A stretch of 64,000 nucleotides of DNA, from positions 1 through 64,000 of the forward strand of contig JARGFU010000002.1 in assembly GCA_029210625.1 (NCBI GenBank). Reading direction: 5' to 3'. This stretch comes from Deltaproteobacteria bacterium (GTDB lineage Bacteria > Myxococcota > Myxococcia > SLRQ01). Position 1 is the first letter of the stretch. Every line of letters starts with the position of its first letter. Shown here in pieces: positions 51,119 to 59,855 of the stretch. The translations under genes were made by a program, and so were the position numbers. The notes under the pieces were generated by a model. That model was not told the DNA's origin. It saw only the letters and a program-made list of their open reading frames with translations, and did no database searches.

Positions 51119-51177
51119 GGGGGGGTCGGTAGCACTCCTCCCCGGGAATGGGAATCACTCCGGCTTCCGCCGGGGGG

Positions 51178-52212
51178 CTACTCCAGCTTCTGGGCGCACT
51201 CGGCCCGGCGGGGATCCCGCTTGCAGCGGATCCGCCGCAGGAGCCGGAGCATGGTGGGGTCGTAGACCCCCGACTCGCGCAGGGCGATCCGCGAGCGCTG
51301 GAAGATGTCCTCGTAGCCGGCGATCGTCTCGGGCGTGGCGTCGATGAAGGCGGCGGCGGGGAGGTCCGCCTCCGACTTCCGCGGGTAGCGCAGGGTCTTC
51401 TCGAAGGCTCCGGCGGCGTACTTGCGGGAGCTCAGGGGGAAGTCCGCCGGCCACTCCACGTCGGTGCGGGCCACGATCTGGAGGGTGATCTGGGCGAGGG
51501 AGACCCGGAGGATGCCGCCCTTCTTCCCGACGCCCCGGAGCAGCTCGAGGGGGGCGATGGCCGTCACCGGGGAGTAGCAGGCGTCGGCCGAGCCGTTGTT
51601 GAAGATGCCCGAGAAGGTGGAGACCTCGGCGGGGACCGTCGAGGCGCCGATCAGCTCGACCATCTTCCGGGAGACGTCGTCGTAGGTCAGGGTGGCGATG
51701 CGCTTGCCGGCGATGGTGGCCAGGGTGGCGTGCTCGCGGTCCCGGAAGAGGAGGTAGAGGTGCCCCGCCGGGAAGATGGCCACCGTCTGGAACTTGCCGT
51801 CGACGAGCTTCTCGCCGGCCTTGGGGGAGGCCAGGAGCTTCACCAGCTCGCCCAGATCTTCGTAGTTCGGCAGCCCGCCGATGGCCTCGACGCTCCCCGA
51901 GAAGCGGTTGAAGCGGCGGGCCCGCGAGCCGGTCATCAGGGCGGCGTCGCAGCGCCCCGAGGAGAGCTCCTGGGTGGCGAGGGTCTCCTCGGTGCGGATC
52001 AGGAGCTCGAGGTCGAGGCCCCAGGCCGCGGCGGCGGCGCGATAGTCGGCGGCGATCCGGTAGTAGTCCCCGGCCTTGCCGGCGGGGTCGAAGACGCAGA
52101 GGCGGCGCTTCATCGGGGGGCCGCCCTCGGCCAGGGCCGCGCCGGCGGGGAGGAGCGCGAGGAGTAGAGCCAGGAGGAGCCCCGTCTTCCATCGGGTCGG
52201 GCGAGTTCGCAT
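51178..52212 (-). CDS. Putative periplasmic solute-binding protein of the AdeT family
   Basis: A 344-residue exported protein resembling Acinetobacter AdeT1/AdeT2 and TRAP-like solute-binding proteins. A signal peptide ends near ALAEGG. Family-like blocks: RRLCVFDPAGKAGDYYRIAAD, GRCDAALMTGSRARRFNRFSGS, AIGGLPNYEDL, SGIFNNGSADACYSPVTAIAPLEL and KGGILRVSLAQITLQIV. AdeT was first described as an efflux-linked protein; the solute is unknown. The ATG at 52212 is preferred over 52227 because of a better ribosome site (GGGGA). No transporter gene is adjacent. Confidence 0.85.
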   Translation of the reverse strand: MRTRPTRWKTGLLLALLLALLPAGAALAEGGPPMKRRLCVFDPAGKAGDYYRIAADYRAAAAAWGLDLELLIRTEETLATQELSSGRCDAALMTGSRARRFNRFSGSVEAIGGLPNYEDLGELVKLLASPKAGEKLVDGKFQTVAIFPAGHLYLLFRDREHATLATIAGKRIATLTYDDVSRKMVELIGASTVPAEVSTFSGIFNNGSADACYSPVTAIAPLELLRGVGKKGGILRVSLAQITLQIVARTDVEWPADFPLSSRKYAAGAFEKTLRYPRKSEADLPAAAFIDATPETIAGYEDIFQRSRIALRESGVYDPTMLRLLRRIRCKRDPRRAECAQKLE

Positions 52213-52255
52213 GAGGTCCCCGAGCATAGCCCGTTTCGACGGTCGCCCCCGCTCG

Positions 52256-53116
52256 CTATTCCCCCGGCGTCAGGCGCGCCGCCCGCGCGCGCGCCTCGCG
52301 AGCGGCGCGCGCCTCGCCCCGGAGCGCGTGGATCTCGGCCAGCTCGATCAGGTGCGGCGCGGTGGGGCGGCGGGCCACGGCCTCCCGGGCGAGGGCGAGG
52401 GCGCGGTCCCGGGCCGCCGCGGCCTCGTCCAGCCGGCCGAGCCCGGCCAGGGCCAGGGCGCGCAGGCGGGTCCAGTCGGCGCGCTCCGGGCGCCGCGCCA
52501 GCTCGCCGTCGATTCGCTCGAGGGCCCGGGCGTGCTCGCCCTGCTCGAGTTGCAACTCGACGAGCGCCCGGTCGAGCACCTCGGTGGGGCCCAGCGCGGC
52601 GAGGCCCCGCTCGAGCACCTCGCCGGCCGCCCGGAGCTCTCCGCCGGCGCTGCGGAGGCGCGCCAGCGAGAGGAAGCGGTCCGGGGTGGGGGCGAGCGCG
52701 GCGGCGCGCTCCCTCGCCGCGAGGGCCCCCGCCCGGTCACCCCGCCGGAGGAGGAGGCGGGCCCGGGCGTCCTCGGCTGCGGCGCTGCTGCGGCCGGCGG
52801 CGTCGGCCCGGGCGAAGGCCCGCAGCGCCTCGTCGTCGCGCCCGAGGGCCTCGGCGACCATCGCCCGCTCCAGCGCCAGGCGATCGTCCTCCAAGCCGGC
52901 GGCCCGCGCGGCGCCGAGGGCCGCGTCCGCCTCCTGCAGCCGGCCGGCCTCGCGCAGCAGCCGCACCCGCTCGCGGTGCGCCGGGAGGTCCCGGGGGTCG
53001 ACCGAGAGCCGGGCCTCGAGGCGGGCCAGGCGCTGACCGAGCCCCTCGTGGGCCCGGGCTGGAGCCGCGGCGGCGAGGAGCGCGGCGAGGAGGAGGAGGA
53101 GGCGGGCAGCGGTCAT
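52256..53116 (-). CDS. Exported TPR-repeat protein
   Basis: A 286-residue protein with a signal peptide (1-23, ARA-HEG) and six or seven degenerate TPR motifs of 34 residues (e.g. AHRERVRLLREAGRLQEADAALGAARAAGL and DWTRLRALALAGLGRLDEAAAARDRALALA). Almost entirely Ala/Arg/Leu helical sequence, which can also arise from composition, but the regular 34-residue period and signal peptide support a real periplasmic scaffold. It lies 43 bp upstream of the AdeT-like start on the same strand. Function unknown. Confidence 0.75.
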   Translation of the reverse strand: MTAARLLLLLAALLAAAAPARAHEGLGQRLARLEARLSVDPRDLPAHRERVRLLREAGRLQEADAALGAARAAGLEDDRLALERAMVAEALGRDDEALRAFARADAAGRSSAAAEDARARLLLRRGDRAGALAARERAAALAPTPDRFLSLARLRSAGGELRAAGEVLERGLAALGPTEVLDRALVELQLEQGEHARALERIDGELARRPERADWTRLRALALAGLGRLDEAAAARDRALALAREAVARRPTAPHLIELAEIHALRGEARAAREARARAARLTPGE

Positions 53117-53199
53117 GGTCGGGGACGAGTAGAGCAGAAGAGCGGGCGAGGGGGCAGCGCGGCTCCTTGACGCCGGGTGATCGGGGCTCCTACCTTCGA

Positions 53200-54513
53200 A
53201 TGGTGCGAGGGAGGGGAAAGAGCAGCCGCCGGCGCGGCACCCGGAGCGCGGCGGCCGCCGCGGCGCTGCTGCTGGTGATGGCGGCGAGCGGATCGTGCGA
53301 GTGCGGTGCGCCCTCGGGGATCGTCGACGTCTGCAGCGGCGACGACTCGGGTCCTCCCTTCCTCTCCACCGACATCCTCCTGGTGATCGACAACTCCGCC
53401 TCGATGCTGGAGGAGCAGGAGAAGGTGGCCAACGAGCTCTCCACCTTCGTGCAGTCCCTGGTCCGCGGGCCGGTGGACAACGACTTCCAGGTGGGCGTGA
53501 TCACCACCGGCGTCAGCCTGAACTACCGGACCTGCGACCCGCGCAGCGCGACCACCCTCCAGCGCTACCCCGAGCAGAGCGGCCGGCTGCAGTTCGGCAA
53601 GCTCGCCGACGGCAGCCGCGATCCTGCGAGCATCCGCCGGATCCTCGGCGGCGACGACGTCGATCTGGTCGAGCAGCTGGAGCGGCTGGTGCAGCAGGGC
53701 ACCAACGGCTCGGGTGAGGAGATGGGGCTCGAGGCCATCCGCCTGGCCCTCTCCGCGCCGCTGATCGACGAGGACGCCTCCGCCGATCCTCCGGGCAACG
53801 CGGGCTTCCTGCGGCCGGGCGCCCGGCTGCTGGTGGTCGTGGTCTCCGATGAGGACGACTGCTCGGATCCCACGGGGGAGGCCGTGGCCCTCGAGCCGAT
53901 CTGCGGCGGGGACTGCACCAGCGACGCCGAGTGTGGCGGGCCGGGCAACTACTGCATCGTCGACGGGACGGGCGCCCGGAAGTGCTCGACCAATCACTGC
54001 GAGACGACCCCCGGTCGCAACGCCCTGGAGCCCGTGCGCGACTACGTCGACTTCCTCCAGAACCTCGACGACGGCACCGGCAGCGGCCGGACGCGCGAGG
54101 CCTACCTGGCGGTCATCGGCGCCGTCTCGGCCGCCGGGGACCCCGAGCGCTGCGCGTCGGGCACCGACGAGGCGCAGGGGGTGGGGGAGCGCTACGCCGA
54201 GGCCGTCAGCCTGATGGGCAACAAGGGCTACATCGGCTCGATCTGCGACGACAGCTACCACGAGAGCTTGAGCATCATCGCCGGCCTGATCTCGGCGGCT
54301 CAGGTCCTCGACCTCCCGGTCGATCCGGGCTCCGGTCACCTGATCCAGGTCGAGCTCACCCGGGCGAACGGCGAGGTCGTGCGCTGCCTGCAGGGGGAGG
54401 GCTTCACCTACGAGGCCTCCAGCGGAGAGGCTCCGGCGCGGCTGCGGATGGAGGGTCGGTGCGAGCTGCTCTCCACCGATCAGATCCGGCTCGAGTACGT
54501 CTGCGCGTCTTAG
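53200..54513 (+). CDS. vWA-domain surface or periplasmic lipoprotein
   Basis: A 437-residue protein with a basic N-terminus and signal sequence (about 20-45, ASGSCEC) that may be lipidated. A von Willebrand A domain spans about 65-260: the metal-ion-dependent adhesion motif is DILLVIDNSASM with the distal Ser/Thr/Asp sites in GVITTGVS and VVVVSDEDDCS. A Cys-rich insert (GGDCTSDAECGGPGNYC) follows. This vWA lipoprotein type is typical of myxobacterial genomes. The ATG at 53200 is taken; a TTG 33 bp upstream is possible. It is convergent with the OmpA-family gene. Confidence 0.85.
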   Translation: MVRGRGKSSRRRGTRSAAAAAALLLVMAASGSCECGAPSGIVDVCSGDDSGPPFLSTDILLVIDNSASMLEEQEKVANELSTFVQSLVRGPVDNDFQVGVITTGVSLNYRTCDPRSATTLQRYPEQSGRLQFGKLADGSRDPASIRRILGGDDVDLVEQLERLVQQGTNGSGEEMGLEAIRLALSAPLIDEDASADPPGNAGFLRPGARLLVVVVSDEDDCSDPTGEAVALEPICGGDCTSDAECGGPGNYCIVDGTGARKCSTNHCETTPGRNALEPVRDYVDFLQNLDDGTGSGRTREAYLAVIGAVSAAGDPERCASGTDEAQGVGERYAEAVSLMGNKGYIGSICDDSYHESLSIIAGLISAAQVLDLPVDPGSGHLIQVELTRANGEVVRCLQGEGFTYEASSGEAPARLRMEGRCELLSTDQIRLEYVCAS

Positions 54514-54516
54514 GAA

Positions 54517-54556
54517 TCGGGGGGAGTTCCACTCCCCCCGAACCCCCCAGCTCGGG
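54517..54556. terminator. G-rich 11-bp hairpin plus CCCCCCAGCTCGGG tail (copy 2 of recurrent element)
   Basis: TCGGGGGGAGT (54517-54527) pairs with ACTCCCCCCGA (54531-54541) around TCC, between convergent vWA and OmpA genes. The tail CCCCCCAGCTCGGG (54543-54556) is identical to that at 7457-7470. Bidirectional termination is inferred. Confidence 0.65.
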
Positions 54557-54557
54557 C

Positions 54558-56159
54558 TCAGTCGTCGTCGGGGTCGGGGGTCGCCTCGGGCTCGTCCATC
54601 TCGAGGACGTTGAAGACGCCCCGCCGGTTCTTGGCCCGGCCGATGGCCGTGGTGTTGTCGGCGATGGGGCGCTCCTCGCCGAAGCCCCGGGAGCTCAGCC
54701 GGTCCGCCGAGACCTTCTGCTCGACGAGGTAGCGCACGATCGTCTGCGCCCGGCGGCGCGAGAGGTCGAGGTTGAAGGCGTCGTTGCCCTGGCTGTCGGT
54801 GTGGCCGTCGACCTGGACGTGCTTCAGCTCGGGGTGATCGTGGAGGATCCGGGCCACGGCGTTCAGCACGGGGTTGGAGTCGGCCCGCAGCGTGGCCCGG
54901 CCCGAGTCGAAGCGGATGGCGCCCAGCAGGACGATGCGGCCGGCCTGGTAGATGGCGAGCGCGCCCTCCGGGACGCAGCCCTTGTGGCTGGCGGTCCCGA
55001 AGGTGCGGGGGCACTCGTCCTCGAAGTCGGGGATCGCGTCCTCGTCGGTGTCGGGGCAGCCCTCGAACTGCACGAGGCCGGGCACCCGGGGACAGGCGTC
55101 GACCCGGTCGGGGACCCCGTCCCGGTCCACGTCGCACTCGGCCTGCATCGGCGCGGGTGAGACGTCGGCCCGGTAGGAGAAGAGGGCCATCACCCGCAGC
55201 GCCTCCCGGCCGAAGCCCGACTCGAGGGTCAGCCCGCGGCCGAGCCCCACGCGCAGCTCCCAGGCCCCGGCCGGCCGGGCGCGCAGGCCCACGAAGAGCT
55301 CGAGGGGGGACTTGAGGGCGTCCGCGTCGGCGAAGGTGAAGGGCGCCCGCGCCGGGGTGGCGAGGAGCACCTCGCCGAGGAGCTCGGGGGCCAGGGAGCG
55401 CAGCAGGGGCAGCGACCAGGCGACCCCGGCGGCCGCCAGCAGCTCGTCCCCCTGATAGAGGTTGAGGTAGCGGCCCGGCTCGGTGCGGAAGCGGTAGCCC
55501 GCGCTGACCACCAGCCGCAGGGCCTCGGTCGGGTCGAGCTCGGCCTCGATCGTCGGGCTGATCGCGTAGCCCCGCTCGCCGAAGAAGCTCTCGGTCTCGC
55601 CGGTCAGGCCCCGGAGCTCGAGGGTGGCGGCGAGGCCCCAGCGGCGCCCCTCCCGGGCCATGAGGTGGACGCGCCCCAGGAGGCGCAGGTCACCGATGCC
55701 CATGGTGTCGGGCTCGACGTCGGTGAAGCTCACCCGGTCCCGCAGATCGTCGAAGCCGTGGGCCTGGTAGAGGACCAGGGGGAGCTCCGCCGCCAGCTCC
55801 ACCCGGGGGCTGGGGGCGTAGGCGGCCGCCAGCCGGAGCTGGTACTGCCGCCGGACGAGGTTGCCGATCTTCTCCTCGCCGATCTTGATGGCCATCAGCC
55901 CCTCGGCGAGGTCGAGCCCGACCGAGAGGTGGTAGCGGCCGGCGAGGGGCGGGGCGAGGCCGGAGAGGGTGAGGAAGGCGTCGCCGCCCAGGCCGGGCTT
56001 GAAGCTCTGGGCGTCGAGGCCGCGCTCGGGTCCGAGGCCGGCGGCCTGGGCCGCGGCCCGGCCCGGCGCCCAGCAGAGCGCGAGCAGGGCGGCGCCGAGC
56101 GCCAGCGCGCGAGCACCCGGGGCACGAAGCCCCCCGATGAGCTGGTAGCCCCTCCGCAT
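54558..56159 (-). CDS. OmpA-family outer-membrane protein with TSP3-type calcium repeats
   Basis: A 533-residue protein. A signal peptide (about 12-37, ending RAAAQ) is followed by a beta-barrel (about 50-345, strands such as RYHLSVGLDLAEG and FTDVEPDTMGIGDLRLLGRVHL). Thrombospondin-type-3 calcium motifs come next (DVDRDGVPDRVDACP, DTDEDAIPDFEDECP). The OmpA peptidoglycan-binding domain (about 405-515) has IRFDSGRATLRADSNPVLNAVA, VQVDGHTDSQGNDAFNLDLSRRRAQTIV and LSSRGFGEERPIADN. The acidic C-terminus follows. It anchors the outer membrane to the cell wall. The ATG at 56159 is preferred by the signal peptide. Confidence 0.9.
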   Translation of the reverse strand: MRRGYQLIGGLRAPGARALALGAALLALCWAPGRAAAQAAGLGPERGLDAQSFKPGLGGDAFLTLSGLAPPLAGRYHLSVGLDLAEGLMAIKIGEEKIGNLVRRQYQLRLAAAYAPSPRVELAAELPLVLYQAHGFDDLRDRVSFTDVEPDTMGIGDLRLLGRVHLMAREGRRWGLAATLELRGLTGETESFFGERGYAISPTIEAELDPTEALRLVVSAGYRFRTEPGRYLNLYQGDELLAAAGVAWSLPLLRSLAPELLGEVLLATPARAPFTFADADALKSPLELFVGLRARPAGAWELRVGLGRGLTLESGFGREALRVMALFSYRADVSPAPMQAECDVDRDGVPDRVDACPRVPGLVQFEGCPDTDEDAIPDFEDECPRTFGTASHKGCVPEGALAIYQAGRIVLLGAIRFDSGRATLRADSNPVLNAVARILHDHPELKHVQVDGHTDSQGNDAFNLDLSRRRAQTIVRYLVEQKVSADRLSSRGFGEERPIADNTTAIGRAKNRRGVFNVLEMDEPEATPDPDDD

Positions 56160-56206
56160 CGTGAACAGGTCCAGACTAGCCCCCCTGCGGGTCCGGGGCG
56201 AGATCT

Positions 56207-58738
56207 TCAGGGGGTCTCCGGCCAGTCGTGGCGGGGATAGCGTCCCCGCAGCTCCCGGCGCACCTGCGGATAGTGGCGGCTCCAGAAGCCCGGCAGGTCC
56301 TGGGTGATCTGCACCGGCCGCCCGTTGGGGGCGAGGAGGTGGAGCTGGAGGGGCAGGCGCCCCTCGGCCAGGGTGGGGGTCTCCTTCAGGCCGAAGAAGT
56401 CCTGCAGCCGCGAGGCGAGGTAGGGCCGCTGCCCCCGGGCGTAGCGGATGCGCACCTTCTGGCGGCGGGGCAGCGCCATGGACTCGGGCAGCCACCTCGC
56501 CAGCTTCGCCCGCGCCGGCCCGGGGATCCGCGCCTCGAGGGTGCGCACCCAGTCGCGGCGCTGCAGCTCGGAGAAGCTACGGGCACCGACGCAGGCGGCC
56601 TCGACGAAGCGCCAGAGGCCCTCCTCGGAGAGCTCGGGGAGCTCCAGCGCCGGGTCCAGCTCGTGGAGCAGCTCCAGGCGGCCGAGGAGGGACTCGAGGC
56701 CCTCGGGATCGCCGAGGGCGGCGAGGCCACGCTCACGCAGGGCGGCGGCGAGGAGGTGGGCGGTCTCGGGTTGCTCCTCGGCCGGCACCCGGCTCTCGGT
56801 CAGCACGATCAGCCCGTAGCGCAGGCGGGAGAAGGCCTCGACCCGATCCCCGCCCTCGTTCCAGCTCACCTCGATCGACTCGACCAGGCCCTCGGGATCG
56901 ACCTCGATCAGCCAGTCCGGCTCGATGGCGCTGGCGAGGTGCAGGCGGGGCGAGCGCCCCTGGCCGCCCTCCCGCCGGGCCTCGAGGGCCACGATCAGCG
57001 GGGCCTCCCGCACGATGGTGGTGGGGCCGGCGACCACCTCCCCCCCGTCGGCGAGGACGAAGCGCTCCGAGCGGGGGGCGCGCCTTCCGGCGACCCGATC
57101 GGGCCAGCCGGCGAGGAGGGCGCGCTGCAGCCGCGCGGAGCTCTCCGGGCTCGCGCCGCGCTCCTCTCGCTCGACGCCCAGGCGACGGCGCAGGTTGCCG
57201 GCCACGCGCCAGACCGAGCGGCTGCGCCCGCCGTCCAGCCCGAGGGCGCGCAGCCGGTGGCCCGCGAAGCCGGATCCGGCCGCGGCCTCCAGCCGCTCGA
57301 GGCGGTCCAGGGGATCGGAGCTGCCGGTGGGGAGGGCGCCGGAGTCGCCCCAGGGGGCGCGGGCGAGCAGGTCCCGCTCGGAGAGGAGCGCCACGAGGGC
57401 GCAGCCCCGGTGGGCCTCGCCCACCTCCCGGCAGTGGTGGAGGACCGCGGAGAGGCGCGGGGGCAGGGGCCAGCCCACGGCCTGGCGGCCGGCGGGCGTG
57501 AGCGCGTGCTCCCCCTCGAGGAGGCCCAGGTGGCGCAGGAGCGCGCCGGCGTGCTCCCAGGTCTCGGCGGGGGGCGGGGTGAGGAAGGGGAGCTCCTCGA
57601 GGCCGAGGTCGAAGCCGCCGAGGGTCAGGCGCAGCTCGGTCAGATCCTGCCGGGCGATCTCCGGGGGGTCCTGCGCCAGGCGGGCGCGGGCGTCGTGCTC
57701 GGTGAAGAGGCGCAGGCAGCGGCCGGGCCCCAGCCGGCCCGCGCGCCCGGCGCGCTGGGTGAGGGACGCGCGGGAGACCTTCCGCTCCTCCAGGCGGGGC
57801 AGCCCGCTCCAGGGATCGAAGCCCGGCATCCGGGCCAGGCCCGAGTCGATGACCGCCACCACCCCCGGCACGGTGATGCTGCTCTCGGCCACGTTCGTGG
57901 AGAGGATGATCCGGGGCCGCCCGGTGGGCTCCAGCGCCGCGTCCTGCTCCCTCGCCGAGAGCTCGCCGTGGAGGCGGGCGACCTCCAGCCTGCCCTCCCT
58001 CGTCAGGGGCTCGAGGTCCCGGGCGCAGGCGGCGATGGCGCCGGCCCCCGGGAGGAAGCAGAGGATCTGGCCCCCCGCCTCGCCGAGGCCCTCTCGCAGG
58101 AGGCGGCGGGCGGCGCGCACCACCAGCTCGGGCAGGCGCCGCTCCTCCTCGCGCTCGAGGTGCTCCACCTCGACCGGGTGGGCCCGGCCGGTGGTCCGGA
58201 AGACCTCGACCCGGGGCCAGAGGGGCGAGAGATCGAGGCCCTCGAGGGTGGCCGAGAGCACGCCCAGGATCAGCTCCGGGCGCTCGGTGGCCTGCAGCCG
58301 GGTGAGGAGGGCCAGGCCGAGATCGGCGTGGAGGTTGCGCTCGTGGAACTCGTCGAGGAGGACCGCGGCCACGCCCTCGAGGTGCGGATCCTCCAGGAGG
58401 TGGCGGGTCAAGAGCGCCTCGGTCAGGTAGCGGACCCGGGTGCGCTTGCTCACCTTCCGCTCGAAGCGGATCTCGTAGCCGATGCGCTCGCCCACCGGCT
58501 CACCCAGGAGGCTGGCGACCCGCCGGGCCGAGAGGCGGGCGGCGAGGCGGCGCGGCTCCAGGACCCAGACCTCACCCTGCAGCGCCGTGGCCAGGGCCCA
58601 GGGCAGGCGGGTGGTCTTGCCCGAGCCGGTGGGGGCGTCGAGGACCAGCTGCCCCGATCGGCGGGCCACCTCGACGATGGCCTCGAGGTGGGCGTCGATG
58701 GGCAGGCTCTCTCCCCGCTGGAAACCGAAGGCGCTCAC
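56207..58738 (-). CDS. hrpB: DEAH-box ATP-dependent helicase HrpB
   Basis: A DExH/DEAH-type helicase of the HrpB family, about 843 residues from GTG 58738. Motif I is DAPTGSGKTTRLPWAL, motif II DEFHER, motif III LSATL, motif V STNVAESSITVPGV, and motif VI QRAGRAGRLGPG. The C-terminal HrpB domain includes GFWSRHYPQVRRELRGRYPRHDWPE. An ATG at 58810 would lengthen the protein by 24 residues but lies inside the -10 element of the divergent promoter, so GTG is preferred; neither start has a strong ribosome site. The biological substrate of HrpB is not well established. Confidence 0.93.
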   Translation of the reverse strand: MSAFGFQRGESLPIDAHLEAIVEVARRSGQLVLDAPTGSGKTTRLPWALATALQGEVWVLEPRRLAARLSARRVASLLGEPVGERIGYEIRFERKVSKRTRVRYLTEALLTRHLLEDPHLEGVAAVLLDEFHERNLHADLGLALLTRLQATERPELILGVLSATLEGLDLSPLWPRVEVFRTTGRAHPVEVEHLEREEERRLPELVVRAARRLLREGLGEAGGQILCFLPGAGAIAACARDLEPLTREGRLEVARLHGELSAREQDAALEPTGRPRIILSTNVAESSITVPGVVAVIDSGLARMPGFDPWSGLPRLEERKVSRASLTQRAGRAGRLGPGRCLRLFTEHDARARLAQDPPEIARQDLTELRLTLGGFDLGLEELPFLTPPPAETWEHAGALLRHLGLLEGEHALTPAGRQAVGWPLPPRLSAVLHHCREVGEAHRGCALVALLSERDLLARAPWGDSGALPTGSSDPLDRLERLEAAAGSGFAGHRLRALGLDGGRSRSVWRVAGNLRRRLGVEREERGASPESSARLQRALLAGWPDRVAGRRAPRSERFVLADGGEVVAGPTTIVREAPLIVALEARREGGQGRSPRLHLASAIEPDWLIEVDPEGLVESIEVSWNEGGDRVEAFSRLRYGLIVLTESRVPAEEQPETAHLLAAALRERGLAALGDPEGLESLLGRLELLHELDPALELPELSEEGLWRFVEAACVGARSFSELQRRDWVRTLEARIPGPARAKLARWLPESMALPRRQKVRIRYARGQRPYLASRLQDFFGLKETPTLAEGRLPLQLHLLAPNGRPVQITQDLPGFWSRHYPQVRRELRGRYPRHDWPETP

Positions 58739-58786
58739 GGTCGAGGGGCAGCCTCGCACCAAGGGCGCCGGGAAGGCCAGCGCGCG

Positions 58787-58815
58787 TTGACGCTGGGGCG
58801 AGGCGTGCATTAACT
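58787..58815 (+). promoter_or_regulatory. Sigma-70 promoter for the zinc-ribbon / rsmE / FHA genes
   Basis: TTGACG (58787-58792), a 17-bp spacer, then TTAACT (58810-58815). The start codon of the zinc-ribbon gene is 32 bp downstream. It overlaps the possible upstream ATG of hrpB. Confidence 0.6.
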
Positions 58816-58847
58816 GCTACCGGAACCCAACACGGAGACCTCCAACG

Positions 58848-59084
58848 ATGAACGCTGCCGCCACCGCTCCCGTCGACGCCCTCAAGGCCGAGGGCTACCG
58901 CTCGGTCTTCTCCATCGTCGAGGGCTGGGCCTGGTGCCCGCACTGCGGCCTCAAGCGGGAGGTCTCCGAGTTCCAGCCCATCAAGAGCGTCGCCGGTGCG
59001 AGCGACGACGCGGCGGGCTGGCACGCCGTCTCCTGCACGCGCTGTCACGCCCGCGGCCTGCTCAGCGCGGAGAAGCACGACTGA
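58848..59084 (+). CDS. Small zinc-ribbon-like protein
   Basis: A 78-residue protein with two Cys pairs, CPHC (about 30-33) and CTRC (about 63-66), as in treble-clef or ribbon zinc sites; the spacing is larger than in common ribbons. WAWCPHCGLKREVSEFQPI resembles the start of rubredoxin-like or transcription-associated ribbons. It sits upstream of rsmE with a 4-bp overlap (CTGA) and behind a sigma-70 promoter. Function unknown. Confidence 0.7.
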   Translation: MNAAATAPVDALKAEGYRSVFSIVEGWAWCPHCGLKREVSEFQPIKSVAGASDDAAGWHAVSCTRCHARGLLSAEKHD

Positions 59085-59839
59085 ACCGGCTCCTGCTGGA
59101 GGCCGGGGAGCTGGACGAGTCCGGGGAGGTCCTCCTCCGGGGGCGCCGCGCCCTCCACCTGCGCAAGGTGCTGAAGGTCGAGGCCGGTCAGCGCGTGCGG
59201 GCCGGGTTGCTGGGCGGTCCCCTGGGCGCCGGGTGGATCGTCGCCCTGGAGGGAGAGGGCGTGCGCCTTCGCTTCGAGGCCGAGGGTGAGGCGCCCGCGC
59301 CGCCCGAGCTCTCCCTGGTCCTGGCGCTCCCCCGGCCGAAGGTCCTCTCGCGGGTGTTGCAGGCGGCGGCGAGCTTCGGCCTGCGGCGGATCGATCTGGT
59401 CAACGCCTGGAAGGTCGAGAAGAGCTACTTCGACTCCCCCCGCCTGGCCCCCGCGCGGCTGCGCGAGGATCTGATCGCCGGCTGCGAGCAGGGCGCGCAC
59501 ACCTGGCTGCCCGAGCTCGCCGTGCACCGCCGCTTCCTCGGCTACCTCGAGGGGCTGCCCCCGCCCGGCGGCGAGGCGCGGGTCTTCGCCCAGATCGGCT
59601 CGGCGCGGAGCCTGGGAGCGGTCTTGCCCGCGGCCGGGGCCGTCTCCCTCCTGGTGGGACCCGAGGGTGGCCTCCTCGCCAGCGAGGAGGAGAGCCTGCA
59701 CGAGGCGGGCTTCCGGGGCTTCGCCCTGGGCACGCCCGTCCTGGCCGTGCCGGTGGCGGTGGCGGTCGCCCTGGGTCAGGTCGCGCTCCTGCGGGGGCCG
59801 GGTTCTGTCCCCGAGCCCGGAAGCAGGGCTATTCTGTAG
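59081..59839 (+). CDS. rsmE: 16S rRNA (uracil-1498-N3)-methyltransferase RsmE
   Basis: SPOUT-fold methyltransferase of 252 residues that methylates U1498 of 16S rRNA. The knot motifs are LVLALPRPKVLSRVLQAAASFG, LVGPEGGLLASEEESL and FALGTPVLAVPVAV (a variant of the usual LG-x-R-[IV]-LR). The N-terminal PUA-like region is LNRLLLEAGELDESGEVLLRGRRALHLRKVLKV. The family-like start falls on CTG 59081, preceded by GGAG at 8 nt and overlapping the previous stop as CTGA. No ATG, GTG or TTG fits, so a rare CTG start is inferred. It has the usual family length. Confidence 0.9.
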   Translation: MNRLLLEAGELDESGEVLLRGRRALHLRKVLKVEAGQRVRAGLLGGPLGAGWIVALEGEGVRLRFEAEGEAPAPPELSLVLALPRPKVLSRVLQAAASFGLRRIDLVNAWKVEKSYFDSPRLAPARLREDLIAGCEQGAHTWLPELAVHRRFLGYLEGLPPPGGEARVFAQIGSARSLGAVLPAAGAVSLLVGPEGGLLASEEESLHEAGFRGFALGTPVLAVPVAVAVALGQVALLRGPGSVPEPGSRAIL

Positions 59840-59855
59840 AACGACGCCCGGCACC

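Noticed and set aside
51178-52212. AdeT-like protein as a drug-resistance determinant
   Set aside because: No efflux genes adjoin it, and the family is better described as a solute-binding-type protein.
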